Shown here: positions 29,601-37,147 of the stretch, one piece after another
Numbering within the stretch: the stretch's first letter is position 1
How the letters are laid out: every line of letters begins with the position of its first letter
From: Planctomycetota bacterium
Lineage (GTDB): Bacteria; Planctomycetota; Planctomycetia; Pirellulales; Pirellulaceae
Length of the DNA stretch: 52,524 bases
Assembly (NCBI GenBank): GCA_026692865.1
Contig: JAPLNI010000019.1
Location: forward strand, 10,469 to 62,992
Direction: 5' to 3'
Notes under the pieces: model-generated
Seen by the model: only the letters and a program-made list of their open reading frames with translations
Databases searched by the model: none
Told to the model about the DNA's origin: nothing
Program-made: the position numbers and the translations under genes

Positions 29601-31028
29601 CATCAAGTCAGCCAACCCATCACCGACAAGCCAATAGCCAACGTGCGACCCAACAACTGAGACTGAGCCGTAGGCGCTAGCCTCGGGTGCTACCTTTAAA
29701 TTTGATGCTATCTTTACACCTTGAGCAGTGTCAACATTCGTGGCTAGCGCCATCGGCTCGGGTGTTGCCGCGACGGTTTTACCCGTGGCTAGCGCCATCG
29801 GCTCAGTTGCTGCCACAAAGCCTTTCGCCATTTCGACGACGGTCTCTGCAACAGCAACGTCACTTTGACGAGATTGCCTTGCGATGTCTTCGACGACTTT
29901 TCGATATTCGTTTCGGCTCAAAAAATCCATCTTAGGATAGATTCCTAGAGGGTCTTTCATCAGCACTGCATCGGCATGATTGATTCGCTCGAAGAACGAC
30001 ATCCAATCCAACCCAGCGACCAACCGCATGCTTGTGATGATGTTACCGATTAGGACTTGTCCTGCTGCCTGTCGATGGCGTTCCAGCCGCGCCAACTCCG
30101 AGAGATCCCATCCCAAGGAACTTACGTGCTGTCGAAGCGCAAGAATCGCCAACTGAGGATCGTCCACCAATCGATTGGAAGATGGCGAGGTCGTCGAATG
30201 CGTGTTTGACAATGAAGACGGCGGCGACGATAACTCGGAAGTCACCGAAGTTGCTACGTTCGGATCGACAAAGATGCCGTCGTCAGGCGATTGATCACTT
30301 GCCTTAGACTGTTCGTTTGTGTCGCCGTTATTAACATCGCTTAAATCGCCCGAGGCCCCGAGAAGGTCGAGCATTTTGACCAAAGTCGGCGACGAATGAA
30401 GTGACGTTTTATCACCGAGATCAAAGACGCGTCGCGCTTGCCAAATGGCCAGCCGTTGCTCGGCATCTCGTTGGCATTCTTGAGCGTTGGTGGTCTGGAT
30501 CGCGACCATCCGAAGATTTTCAATCAGCGAGACTCGCAAAAGAATTGGAAACGCCCATGACTCACCAATCGATAGTGGCGAGGCGGATTGAAAGGCTTCG
30601 ATGAAGCGAAAGATAGTCGGCTCATCAAGTTCGCTGCCGCTGTAAGCCAGAAGCTGCCGCGTCAATTCGCCAATTCGAGGAAAACCGGCTGCGGTGCGAG
30701 GAAGCTTGCGCAAAAACCCTATTGGCAGCAGATCTTCGACGTCAGATATCTGCTCTTCGATAACATAGTAGTTATCGACAAGCCACTCGGCAGTCGGGCT
30801 GATCGCTTCCCCTTTTCGAAGCGAATCAATCGCGAGCTGGTAGGCTGCATGAATGTCGCGGGCGCCTTGGAAGACTTGTCGGCGGAACTCCGATTCGCGA
30901 CTTCTCGCGTGAATGTCGATGGGCAATTCGGCGGCCAGCCGAGTCGCGAAGGCTTCGATCGAAAGGGATGAGGCCACGGGATGATTAGCGTTTGGAAAAG
31001 CAGTGTGATCTACCAAAGTCAGACTCAA
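23625..31028 (-). CDS. cyclic beta-1,2-glucan synthase-like protein (GT84), lacking the GH94 catalytic domain
   Basis: 2467 residues; NdvB/Cgs proteins are about 2800. Order: a soluble N-terminal region (1 to about 480); two membrane spans near 500-545; a GT-A type glycosyltransferase (about 560-900) with VTLDADTQLPRDS, GEGSFTGKGIYDLHAF, SHDLIEGCHARV and RWVRGDWQ; further membrane spans (about 900-1080); a glycoamylase-like domain (about 1490-1650, RGVPWGISESGFS, GEGDWGFYEAIDYT); a first beta-supersandwich (about 1720-1890) and a second one (about 2250 to the end). The chain stops at FLLGVGDNLARALKLLQKFR, where the GH94 phosphorylase domain should begin. By family knowledge the GT84 part polymerises UDP-glucose into beta-1,2-glucan at the inner membrane. 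Residues about 408-456 are a family B repeat insertion (EPMALATG twice, PEASAYGS). It is the third gene of a run with the ABC exporter. Confidence 0.85.
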   Translation of the reverse strand: MSLTLVDHTAFPNANHPVASSLSIEAFATRLAAELPIDIHARSRESEFRRQVFQGARDIHAAYQLAIDSLRKGEAISPTAEWLVDNYYVIEEQISDVEDLLPIGFLRKLPRTAAGFPRIGELTRQLLAYSGSELDEPTIFRFIEAFQSASPLSIGESWAFPILLRVSLIENLRMVAIQTTNAQECQRDAEQRLAIWQARRVFDLGDKTSLHSSPTLVKMLDLLGASGDLSDVNNGDTNEQSKASDQSPDDGIFVDPNVATSVTSELSSPPSSLSNTHSTTSPSSNRLVDDPQLAILALRQHVSSLGWDLSELARLERHRQAAGQVLIGNIITSMRLVAGLDWMSFFERINHADAVLMKDPLGIYPKMDFLSRNEYRKVVEDIARQSRQSDVAVAETVVEMAKGFVAATEPMALATGKTVAATPEPMALATNVDTAQGVKIASNLKVAPEASAYGSVSVVGSHVGYWLVGDGLADLMDKLALHASPSQRLLENMRRHPHTVYFGGLAAITLFVLITILWFTATASLWWPIAILIALLAVLPASDVAMLMHSMMITRLFKPKKLPKLAFRDGVPEEFPTIIVVPSMLSSIREARSLIDKLEVHYLNNPDPSLSFALLTDFSDAPQPNMPDDEEKLQEAIAGIRRLNAKYGKAQGPFYLFHRARLWNPSEGAWMGWERKRGKLMEFGKLLRGDSSTSYVVQEGDRQRLAQFHNPTRHPFVVTLDADTQLPRDSAKKMIGTLAHPLNRPHLGRGNIVRTGYSILQPRVTIHLADVTATRYVRVMASSAGLDPYVTAASDVYQDLFGEGSFTGKGIYDLHAFERAVDDAFPENTILSHDLIEGCHARVAVVSDIEVFDGYPLRYDADAKRMHRWVRGDWQISPWLFSKVPYVSGTKPNPLSMLSRWKIVDNLRRSLVVPSTLAMLLVAWFAASAQAYSWSVVAIVIALFPAILAIVGGTIDWVLGYRQLRKPLAVLSHMAKQWWFTIEQCLYSAMLLPHKAVQMVDAIIRSNYRMLVSNKKLLEWETAQAAESRLSKKRWAIYQQLWYLPMLGLVLAILLPGNSRLYALPWIVGWILAPWITDQISRVKVVKKTALSAKQRTELRGVLSATWGFLEQFVDQAGNWLPPDNVQEYPSEKVAMRISPTNEGLFLVCALIARDFGLIGIEKMVALLEKNVASWNGLYKYRGHWLNWYDTATCSTLPPRYVSTVDSGNLAVCLMTLRTGLEDYLNRPIFGEFLTVGIRDSNAWLLAHLERIDRQITSTSDPLSGVSQTVRQLLAEVSKQLPANGNEPLGWLKQGDTIRPLVESLRQIEGQAMAIDQRNLARKIRLYCDRVDGVLGDIRKILGWLSQDSIPEFVRTSYNQAMSLSSIANLNLTHKDSLNSVPGFTESVAFIDSLKHRMKVLSDWSEESLMQMDFRFLYNPHRKLFSIGFNLETDELDRSHYDLLCSESRLASYFAIAKGDVESNHWFQLGRKSTIASGKYSLISWGGTMFEYLMPPLFQKSYDLSLITETCRAAIHHQQEYAKSRGVPWGISESGFSAMAKNSDYHYQSFGVPGLGLKRGLAKDLVISPYSTLMAVPIDPEGAYENLRWLRAEQGEGDWGFYEAIDYTPSRLRRNQKAAVVQSYMAHHQGMAILGLANYLHAGSIQKRFSMHPLAKSSELLLQEKLPSASHVTQVNPDEAEAPAIAVADEGLVSRRILGVDSKAPRVNVLSNNLPGNHTSLLTTQAGGGYTQWQDLQITRWEPDTTLDNAGSFIYLKDIGTGQFWSATYQPTLATPDIYETIFSIDKTEYRREQGPIETLLEITLSPESAAEIRQLRITNHDTVAKHLDVTSYCELLMAKPRFVRFDPTFSERVVETGYDASSHSLYAVRQPFDSHLIAVCVLQTMTAPPKVAATVSFETDRSNFIGTNRDTTQPIAMQSDRLSSTTGTTKDPILSMRCRVELPPGESVTVTWTTVISQSISESLAIAATYHTQRGVQRAFELSWALVPVELKHQSLTAKDVHLFQRLASAILYPEQAYRYAGRCSIVALPSQLPSQLDKASDQVSGDLSSADDDSQRVGIYAAQQDANQANRPMGQADLWPWSISGDWPICLVEIISTEQLPAVKEVLQAHRFLESRGVRHDVVLLNAAPGSYYDGLHDQLIGLIRDIQSSMEVSHSSIFLLRVSELGDKQIEFLRRTATVYMPLDFGSLSVFLTRSQSAMLSSPSNAASIRAPLEQPYELNSNHDNHSDLKVISNSFISSNVGPANAESTWLVDLPSYRITSPRKTGSTDRTAERIYISEILEDGTKAVWLLPHECKELNCQVSFSMAPNDAVKFIDVAITNNSDRVRHLSVTYAVELALDVDRVESQLHMETQIDMETGALIARNSYHNSRPELVVFLQVLAAESSLTGSRKSFLGRNGTWQMPVGLHEDQLDNQVGAGRDPCGVIQTRVTIDPNKQQTVRFLLGVGDNLARALKLLQKFRNHS
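29663..29806. repeat. family B repeats (three arms) inside the GT84 gene
   Basis: One left arm (29663-29688) and two right arms (29740-29762 and 29781-29806) share the GGCGCTAGCC / GGCTAGCGCC core. On the coding strand they read EPMALATG, PEPMALAT and PEASAYGS without breaking the frame. They fall in the predicted soluble region just before the first membrane spans. Confidence 0.85.
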
Positions 31029-31095
31029 AGAAGCAGGCGTCTCGCGGCCGAACTTCCAACGTTAATTCACTTAACAGTACGTTTTACGGAACATA

Positions 31096-31341
31096 TTACT
31101 GAAGTTTGGAGGTCCGACCAGCTTTGCGGATAAAGTGTGTCCCGCGATTATACTCTTCAGCTCGATGAGAGGTTTGTACTAGCTTCGAATCTACGGCTTG
31201 AGCGGGAGAAATTTTGGAGCGGGTGTCGACCACCATTACTTCATCATCCACCATCATGGACGAATGGGTACCGACAGCAGAACGCGTAACCGAGTAGCTC
31301 GCGGAATAGTTTTGGGGAACAAGGACTTCAGTGGGTGACAT
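31096..31341 (-). CDS. hypothetical protein, 81 residues
   Basis: The frame begins MSPTEVLVPQNYSASYSVTR and is rich in Ser, Thr and Val, with no membrane span, Cys or known motif. It sits between the ABC exporter (79 bp upstream) and the GT84 gene (67 bp downstream) on the same strand, so it may be co-transcribed. The ribosome binding site is weak. It may be a small cytoplasmic accessory protein or a chance frame. Confidence 0.45.
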   Translation of the reverse strand: MSPTEVLVPQNYSASYSVTRSAVGTHSSMMVDDEVMVVDTRSKISPAQAVDSKLVQTSHRAEEYNRGTHFIRKAGRTSKLQ

Positions 31342-31420
31342 AGTTTCTAGGGCTTTGAGGAAGAGTTGGAAAAGGCTTTTTAAATAGCTTTTGGAAAGTT
31401 TTGTCTGAAAAAATACTTGG

Positions 31421-33400
31421 TTAGGTGATACCGGCGAGTGCTGGAGTTGCCTGAGAAGATGGAGTAGTCTGCGAAGCGGCTGGATGCTCGCCTGAACGAA
31501 CTAGTTCAGCAAAGATTCCGTTTTGCTGTGTCAACGATTCATAGTTACCTGTTTCTGCGATTTGGCCTTCGTCGAAGACAAAGATCCGATCGCAGTGTTT
31601 GAGTGTGGTAAGTCGATGGGCAATGAGAATTGTCGTGTGTTGTTTCGCCTTATTTGCCAAGGCTCTTTGAATATGTCGTTCGCTGATGTTGTCCAGCGCG
31701 CTAGTCGCTTCGTCCAAGATCAGTACCGGAGGATCTTTAAGCATTAGCCGTGCCAAAGCCAAACGTTGTCGTTGACCACCAGAAAGATTTCGACCCATCT
31801 CTTCAACATGTGCTTCGTAACCACCGTTCATCCGCATGATTTCATCGTGTAAGCATGCGTCTTTCGCCGCCACTTCGATTTGCGACTGTTCGACATTGTT
31901 ACAACCGTAGGTAATATTTGCAGCAATGGTTCCGGAAAATACAAATGGGTTCTGGCCTACATAGCCAACGTTTTCAGCAATCCACGCTCGCGAAACGTCG
32001 TCGATATCGCGATCACCAACGATCAAGCGTCCGCTTGCCGGATGAAGCAATCGCAATAACACCTTGATCCAAGTCGATTTGCCAGATCCCGACGCTCCCG
32101 CTACACCGATCGTTTCACCCCGAGCAATCGACAACGACAAATCGCTCAAGACGGGCTTCCGATTCGCTTCGTGGAGTTTGTAACCAGCCGTAATATCGAC
32201 GAAGTGTATGTACTGATCGTTGGATCCGTCGCTGCTCGATGCGAACGCGGCATTCAGTTTTGCATCAATTTTGTTTTTAGCGTCATTATTTTGGGCGTCA
32301 CCCGTGGCTAGCGTCGTCGGCTCAGGGTCTGATACATGTTCATCTATAACATTAAACGAACGATCTACTGGCTTGTTTACTAGGTCGAGATAATCCGCTA
32401 ATCGTAAACTCGCTTCGTGACCTTCGTCGATCACCCGGTGGATTTCGTTCAGCGGGGCCATGACGTTCAAGAATAGCACTGAGAAAGCAAGCACCTCGCC
32501 GACAGTAATGGTTCCTTGGAAAGCAAGATAACTTGCGAGTGCGAGCACGCTCACGTGGAAGACCCCCTCGTTCAGAGCCTTCCCGCTTCCGTAAAGCGAC
32601 ATCTGGAAATGGTGCGTTACCTCTCGCTTGCGACGTCGTTCCATTTCACCCTGAAGCCGCTGCAACTCTTGAACGTAAGTGTTCGCGACTCGTAGGTATT
32701 CGGCTCCGTGAAGCTGTTCGACGATCGTACCGTCGATCTGCTCGGAATCGCGCATCAACTGAAGACGAATTCCTTTTTGATTGTTCAACTGTCGCAGCGT
32801 CAGGTAAACCGAAACGGGAATCACGCCAATCATCAGCCATCCTAGAATCGGCTGTTTCGTAAGTACCGCAGTCAGAGCCAGGCCGCCCGTGAGCAAAGCC
32901 GGAACGAAGTCCAAAAACATCAAGCGAACAAATCGAACCAGTCCATCAACGCTACGAAGAATTCGTCCGTGCAGCGCACCGATCTTTTCTCCGCTCAAAG
33001 ATTGCATATCAAGCTTGAGAACGTGATTGATCAACTGAAGCTGCATGTCTTGGTTGACCCGACTGCAGCTTCGTTCGACCATCGCACGACGCGTCACGCT
33101 GATAACTTCGCGAACGATGTACATCGATCCAATCAAACCCAATATCCAGATAATCTGAGTTGTCCCGGTCGCGGAAGCTTCTTGAACTCCAGAAGTCTTG
33201 CTCCACTGAATCGTGTCGACAATCTTTCCGAGCATGAGCGCCGAAACAATATTGGTGAAACTTGATATGGCCATTAGCAAGGCCGCACCGATGAGCATCC
33301 ACTTTTGCCTACCAGGAATCATGCTCCAAACGCTTCGAGCGCAATGAGCGATCGAGCGAAATTCGTCAGACAAATGCCTAACTGAGGTAGTGGGAGTCAT
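31421..33400 (-). CDS. ABC exporter, fused permease and ATPase (NdvA/MsbA type)
   Basis: 659 residues from the ATG at 33400; 21 further codons upstream lack a good start. The first about 320 residues are a six-helix ABC transmembrane domain (WMLIGAALLMAISSFTNIVS, GWLMIGVIPVSVYLTL, YLAFQGTITVGEVLAFSVLF). The nucleotide-binding domain has Walker A GASGSGKSTW (about 433), Q-loop YVGQNPF, signature LSGGQRQRLALARL (about 537), Walker B VLILDEATSALD (about 557) and H-loop IAHRLTTL. Half-transporters of this kind act as homodimers. Being upstream of a cyclic-glucan-synthase-like gene on the same strand, it is a natural candidate for the glucan exporter (ChvA/NdvA role), but lipid or drug export cannot be excluded. 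The linker between the domains (about 358-367) contains PEPTTLATG, a single family B repeat arm read in frame. Confidence 0.85.
   Translation of the reverse strand: MTPTTSVRHLSDEFRSIAHCARSVWSMIPGRQKWMLIGAALLMAISSFTNIVSALMLGKIVDTIQWSKTSGVQEASATGTTQIIWILGLIGSMYIVREVISVTRRAMVERSCSRVNQDMQLQLINHVLKLDMQSLSGEKIGALHGRILRSVDGLVRFVRLMFLDFVPALLTGGLALTAVLTKQPILGWLMIGVIPVSVYLTLRQLNNQKGIRLQLMRDSEQIDGTIVEQLHGAEYLRVANTYVQELQRLQGEMERRRKREVTHHFQMSLYGSGKALNEGVFHVSVLALASYLAFQGTITVGEVLAFSVLFLNVMAPLNEIHRVIDEGHEASLRLADYLDLVNKPVDRSFNVIDEHVSDPEPTTLATGDAQNNDAKNKIDAKLNAAFASSSDGSNDQYIHFVDITAGYKLHEANRKPVLSDLSLSIARGETIGVAGASGSGKSTWIKVLLRLLHPASGRLIVGDRDIDDVSRAWIAENVGYVGQNPFVFSGTIAANITYGCNNVEQSQIEVAAKDACLHDEIMRMNGGYEAHVEEMGRNLSGGQRQRLALARLMLKDPPVLILDEATSALDNISERHIQRALANKAKQHTTILIAHRLTTLKHCDRIFVFDEGQIAETGNYESLTQQNGIFAELVRSGEHPAASQTTPSSQATPALAGIT
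32300..32327. repeat. family B repeat, single arm inside the ABC exporter gene
   Basis: A 28-bp right arm with core GTGGCTAGCG and end CGGCTCAGGG. It differs at the centre (GTCGTCGG instead of GCCATCGG), changing the encoded MALATG to TTLATG. No partner arm is seen nearby. Confidence 0.8.
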
Positions 33401-33901
33401 GGTTCGCCAGCCAATGTGCTGGCAAGTTGGAAAAGGGAAGAGACGCAAAACCGATCCATTCAATGTGAAGAATCCATCCGCTAATCCATTGAAGATGCAA
33501 CGAGCGTTCCATGCAAATGCAAGCTTTTCAGGGAAATCACACGCTGGATTGGGCTTAATGGAGCCCGCTTTCCCGCAGTTGGCCTCGCAAAGGAAGACAA
33601 GAATTCGATCATCTGGTAATTACGGACAAAAATCCGAAAATTTATTTGCAAAAATTTTCGATAATTCGTTCAGAAATCGCTTTAGGTAAACTTTGCATGG
33701 CATTTCCCCTAGCATGTCGCCGTATTCGACATGACTACACCGATCGCAATTTGGTGAGAAATTGCAGTGGGCTAGCACGACCGGTGACTTCCATAGACGA
33801 TTAGCAACAACTGATTCAAGACGATGGAAAGTCTGCTTGGACTCGCCACTGCTCTGAATTAGTCGTCCTATCTATCCCATATTTACCGTTCCACGACTCC
33901 C
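33401..33901. other. gene-free stretch between the ABC exporter and the methyltransferase
   Basis: This divergent intergenic region should contain both promoters. A 6-bp hairpin GCCAGC-CAATGT-GCTGGC lies at 33406-33423, just upstream of the exporter start. An AT-rich section near 33620-33700 could be promoter DNA. No gene or repeat of families A-C is seen. Confidence 0.45.
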
Positions 33902-34723
33902 ATGACCATCAAAACCATCGAAGGCAACATTTACGATTACCCAACCTACTACGATTTGATCTTCGGAGCCGATTGGGCCGCCGAATTCAAGTTCCTAGAA
34001 GCCGCCTTTGCTAAGCACGTAACACGAGCAAAGAAAAAATCCTCGAAGTCAAGCAAGCCAACCCAAGGCCTCCGCATGCTGGAACCAGCATGCGGAACCG
34101 GTCGTTTGATCTACCGTATGGCCAAAGCAGGCCACGAATGTGCCGGTTTGGATCTCAATGAAAAAGCCATCGACTACTGCAATAAACGACTCGCAAAAAA
34201 CGGCCTTCCTGAGTCCGCTTGGGTAGCTGATATGACGGACTTCAAAGTTGATCGCCCATACGATGCGGCCTTCAATACGATCAACTCGTTTCGGCATCTT
34301 AGTACTGAGAAGCTAACGTTAGCGCACTTCCGTTGTTTGGGTGAAGCCATTCGACCCGGGGGAATCTACGCGCTCGGTTTTCACTTGACCCCTCTTGTTG
34401 GCGAAGCAACCGACGAAGAACGATGGTCCGCGCGACGTGGACACCTGATGATCAACACGCATATGTGGCCTCGCGACAAAGATCCCAAGAATCGCGTGGA
34501 ACGATTTAATCTTCGCTTCGATGTCTATCGCCCCACCGAGCAACTGCGAATCGATGATTGCCTTGTGCTCAGATCTTATACCTTCAAGCAATTCGAGAGC
34601 ATGATCGCGAAGACCGAACACTGGGAAATCGAAGAGGCTTACGACTTTCGCTACGATATTAATGAGACTATCGAAGTCGATGAAAGTACCGAAGACGTTG
34701 TTTACATCTTGAAGCGAAAGTAG
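33902..34723 (+). CDS. class I SAM-dependent methyltransferase
   Basis: 273 residues. The Rossmann-type methyltransferase core shows motif I LEPACGTGRL (residues 60-69), the acidic residue ending strand 2 (CAGLDLNEKAI, Asp84), VADMTDF (motif II region) and AFNTINSFRHL. It starts with TIKTIEGNIYDYPTYYDLIF, seen in small-molecule methyltransferases of the type 11/25 groups. A Lys/Ser-rich loop (RAKKKSSKSSKP, 42-53) interrupts the N-terminal part. Cytoplasmic; the substrate is unknown. A family B repeat pair follows directly downstream. Confidence 0.8.
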   Translation: MTIKTIEGNIYDYPTYYDLIFGADWAAEFKFLEAAFAKHVTRAKKKSSKSSKPTQGLRMLEPACGTGRLIYRMAKAGHECAGLDLNEKAIDYCNKRLAKNGLPESAWVADMTDFKVDRPYDAAFNTINSFRHLSTEKLTLAHFRCLGEAIRPGGIYALGFHLTPLVGEATDEERWSARRGHLMINTHMWPRDKDPKNRVERFNLRFDVYRPTEQLRIDDCLVLRSYTFKQFESMIAKTEHWEIEEAYDFRYDINETIEVDESTEDVVYILKRK

Positions 34724-34746
34724 AAAACGCCGTTGTGTGGATGAAG

Positions 34747-34840
34747 CCCTGAGCGCTAGCCACGGGTGACATGCGGCGATCGATGGTTTGAATTGTTGGA
34801 AAGTTCGCGGGGGGAACCCGGAGCTAGCTCACGGCTCAGG
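34747..34840. repeat. family B inverted repeat pair, intergenic
   Basis: A left arm (34747-34767, CCCTGAGCGCTAGCCACGGG) and a right arm (34816-34840, containing CCCGGAGCTAGC and ACGGCTCAGG) are separated by 48 bp. The pair sits between the 3' ends of the convergent methyltransferase and lipoprotein genes and could fold into a hairpin in either transcript. Confidence 0.75.
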
Positions 34841-34873
34841 AAAAATGCCTTTTTTCATCAGCCCACTCCGCAA

Positions 34874-35203
34874 CTATCGAACCTGCGATTGCGAAAACTC
34901 AAATGCCTTGTCTGCTGCATCTCGCCAGCGACCTTTCTCGGCCAGTGTAATGACTTCGTCAAAGCTTACTTGTTCTCGCGGTGAAATTAGGTTTTTATCT
35001 ATCAACCCGCGATAGATTTCGATTGCCGATTTAAGTCGCTCGGGGTTCTTGGTGTTGCAGCTTGTGTAGAACCGTAAGATCAACTCTTGCGACTCGGGGC
35101 TTGTCACCGAGGGCGTTGACTCGCAACCAACGAACATGGAAGCACCCGTCATTGTACTTAAGAACAACATCAGCCCGAGTAAGCTTTTGCGATTGATTGT
35201 CAT
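34874..35203 (-). CDS. small lipoprotein
   Basis: 109 residues from the ATG at 35203. A lipoprotein signal (NRKSLLGLMLFLSTMTGASM then FVGC, Cys27) is followed by ESTPSVTSPESQ and a helical body with two repeats of TPR-like character (RLKSAIEIYRGLIDKNL; FDEVITLAEKGRWRDAADKA). Its start codon overlaps the stop of the upstream DUF1559 gene (ATGA), so translation is probably coupled. A small lipoprotein behind a DUF1559 gene is a frequent planctomycete arrangement; the role is unknown. Confidence 0.75.
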   Translation of the reverse strand: MTINRKSLLGLMLFLSTMTGASMFVGCESTPSVTSPESQELILRFYTSCNTKNPERLKSAIEIYRGLIDKNLISPREQVSFDEVITLAEKGRWRDAADKAFEFSQSQVR

Positions 35204-36195
35204 TGAAGCGATACACCTGGTTCTGATTCGCCACGATTCATGCTTGACAATGCCGCCCAAATATCGAGATCAACCCTCGCGGAAACAAAATGGACTGAGC
35301 CATCGCCCAGCAAGACGAAACCGCCGCGTGTGGTCCATGGTGCATACTGCTGGCACACGTGGCACGTTGGATACGATGGCGGATGAACAATCCCAGGTTC
35401 ATCTTCTGCAGGCCCTGAATGAGCAAGCATGAAAGTGGCCGGAGCATCGCATTCGGTAAAGGGAAATCGCTGTGGATCAATGGGACAACATGTCGCATCT
35501 TTCACAACGCCCACCCATGTCTTGTCGCTGATGGTTGTGTGCTCGCCGACAAAGATCGAATTTGACAGACCATCGGTTACTGCTGAAAAGCCAATATCCG
35601 AATTGCGATAAAACGGCCCGCTAGCAATGTCCGACCAATCGCTCAATGGCGGATCGTAACCCCACGGTTCGTCTTGTCCGGCATTCCCGACATAATGAGA
35701 TCTCACAAACTCAGCGAGGACTCGACCACTTGTATCTTTGACATTCACCAGGCAGCGAATATTTTCGGCACTCGGATTAATGAATACGGGTATCCGAGTT
35801 TTGACAACTTGTGATTGAGCAGGGTCTCAACACGGCCTGGAAAAATCAATCTTGTTATAGGTCGCAGCTTGTTCCAGATGCGGCAAAAGAAACGAACCCC
35901 ATCCCCAACCGTTACCGTTATCCAGCGTCTCTGGGTTCGGGTTCGCCAGAGTCATGTCGACGCAATAGCCTGGTGGAATGCGTTTCATTGCAATTTCGTA
36001 ATTTGCAATCGCAACTCCAATCTGCCGCATGTTCGACACATTTTGCATTTTTCGTGCTGCTTCACGAGCCTGCTGTATCGCCGGCAATAACAACCCAGCC
36101 AAAATCCCGATGATCGCGATCACCGTTAACAACTCAACCAGCGTAAATGCAATAAATCTACTACGCTGACTCGGACAAGACTTTCGACGTAACAT
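35200..36195 (-). pseudogene. DUF1559 prepilin-like protein interrupted by an in-frame TGA
   Basis: The frame starts with [16 protein letters not shown], the prepilin motif [18 protein letters not shown] and [16 protein letters not shown]. It reaches [18 protein letters not shown] and meets TGA at 35827-35829. The same frame then reads on through DPAQSQVVKTRIPVFINPSA to the usual DUF1559 C-terminus (GFVLLGDGSVHFVS) and a stop at 35200-35202. Nothing else is broken: 332 codons with only this one interruption, located where family members usually have P-W-D-D-P. It may be a recent nonsense mutation, a sequencing error, or readthrough. A downstream GTG at 35748 could start a C-terminal fragment. 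Confidence 0.8.
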
Positions 36196-36646
36196 CGGCG
36201 CTCGACTCTCGTTTTCACTTTGTCTTGAGTTTGTAGCCTTGGCTAAACTTTACGAAAGTGACGCCAAGGCTACATTATTTGTCAACAAAGAAACGAATCA
36301 ATAATCGCCTACCATACGAGTCCTATCCTTATCATCCGCGTCCTTCGTGTCCTATAACAATCCCACAACCCAACAACAAAGCGATAAACACTCGCCAGTT
36401 GTTTATGGGACACGGAAAGCACGGACCACTCGGATTAAAAGAAAAACATCAGAGACCTTCCAAGTACTCTACTACCACCCGCACGATTCTTCTCCGTGTC
36501 GTCCGCGTTCTTCGTGTCCTATAACAATCCGTGCCCAGTATCGATCCGCCGTCGTTGCGCACAGAAAAACGACGAAGGTACTCTCGATCTGATTGGACCA
36601 TTTTTGCTCGTCAAACACGAAAAGCGGAATTAGCTGAGTTGCTTCA
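36196..36646. other. gene-free stretch with dispersed direct repeats
   Basis: Two direct copies of a 32-bp segment containing CCTTCGTGTCCTATAACAAT lie at about 36331-36363 and 36499-36530 (168 bp apart). An opposite-strand relative (GGGACACGGAAAGCACGG) lies between them near 36406-36423. Similar 'cacgaaggacacgaa' repeats are common in environmental bacteria. No gene is supported. Confidence 0.6.
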
Positions 36647-37036
36647 CTACGCCCCGATACTGCCTTCGCCTGTTACGCGATCTTTGAACATTGACAATCG
36701 AATCAGCGCCTGATCTAGATCGCGTGCATCTGCACCTCGAGCTTCCATGGCATCGATGAAATGACTACAGAAACGAGCAAAATGATTTCCGGTGATGCCA
36801 CGGCCGCGATGGACGGCGGCCATCTCCGCTCCAGAATAAGCGATGGGACCACCGAACGCAGAGACGATAAATTCATACTGCATCTGACGGAGACGTTCCA
36901 TCGAAGTAGACGCGAAGAAGGGTGCAAGTTCGTCGTCTTTCAACACTCGACCGTACATGTCGTCTACGATCGCCAGGATCCCTTGAGGACCGCCGAGTCG
37001 TTCTAACAACCCATCATCGTCATCATTCGGTGTCAT
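36647..37036 (-). CDS. group I truncated hemoglobin
   Basis: 129 residues, the usual length. The 2-on-2 globin pattern is present: ERLGGPQGILAIVDDMYGRV (helices A-B), LAPFFAST (the FF pair after the CD turn), the helix E region FIVSAFGGPIAYSG, and the proximal heme ligand in AAVHRGRGITGNHFARF (His76). These proteins bind O2 or NO, often for detoxification. An Asp-rich stretch (DDDD) follows the start. It is divergent from the macro-domain gene. Confidence 0.85.
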   Translation of the reverse strand: MTPNDDDDGLLERLGGPQGILAIVDDMYGRVLKDDELAPFFASTSMERLRQMQYEFIVSAFGGPIAYSGAEMAAVHRGRGITGNHFARFCSHFIDAMEARGADARDLDQALIRLSMFKDRVTGEGSIGA

Positions 37037-37147
37037 ATCAATTGGCTCCGTGTTAACCCCAGGACTCTTGGTATGGTATTCGCACTATTTGAAGATACTT
37101 GCTCAAGCAAGGGTTTTGAAGGTGACACAAGTATCAAAGGCATATAT

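Noticed and set aside
35827-35829. TGA read as selenocysteine or tryptophan
   Set aside because: Other genes in the window end in TGA, no SECIS-like hairpin was recognised right after the codon, and relatives have no Cys/Sec here. A mutation or sequencing error is simpler.
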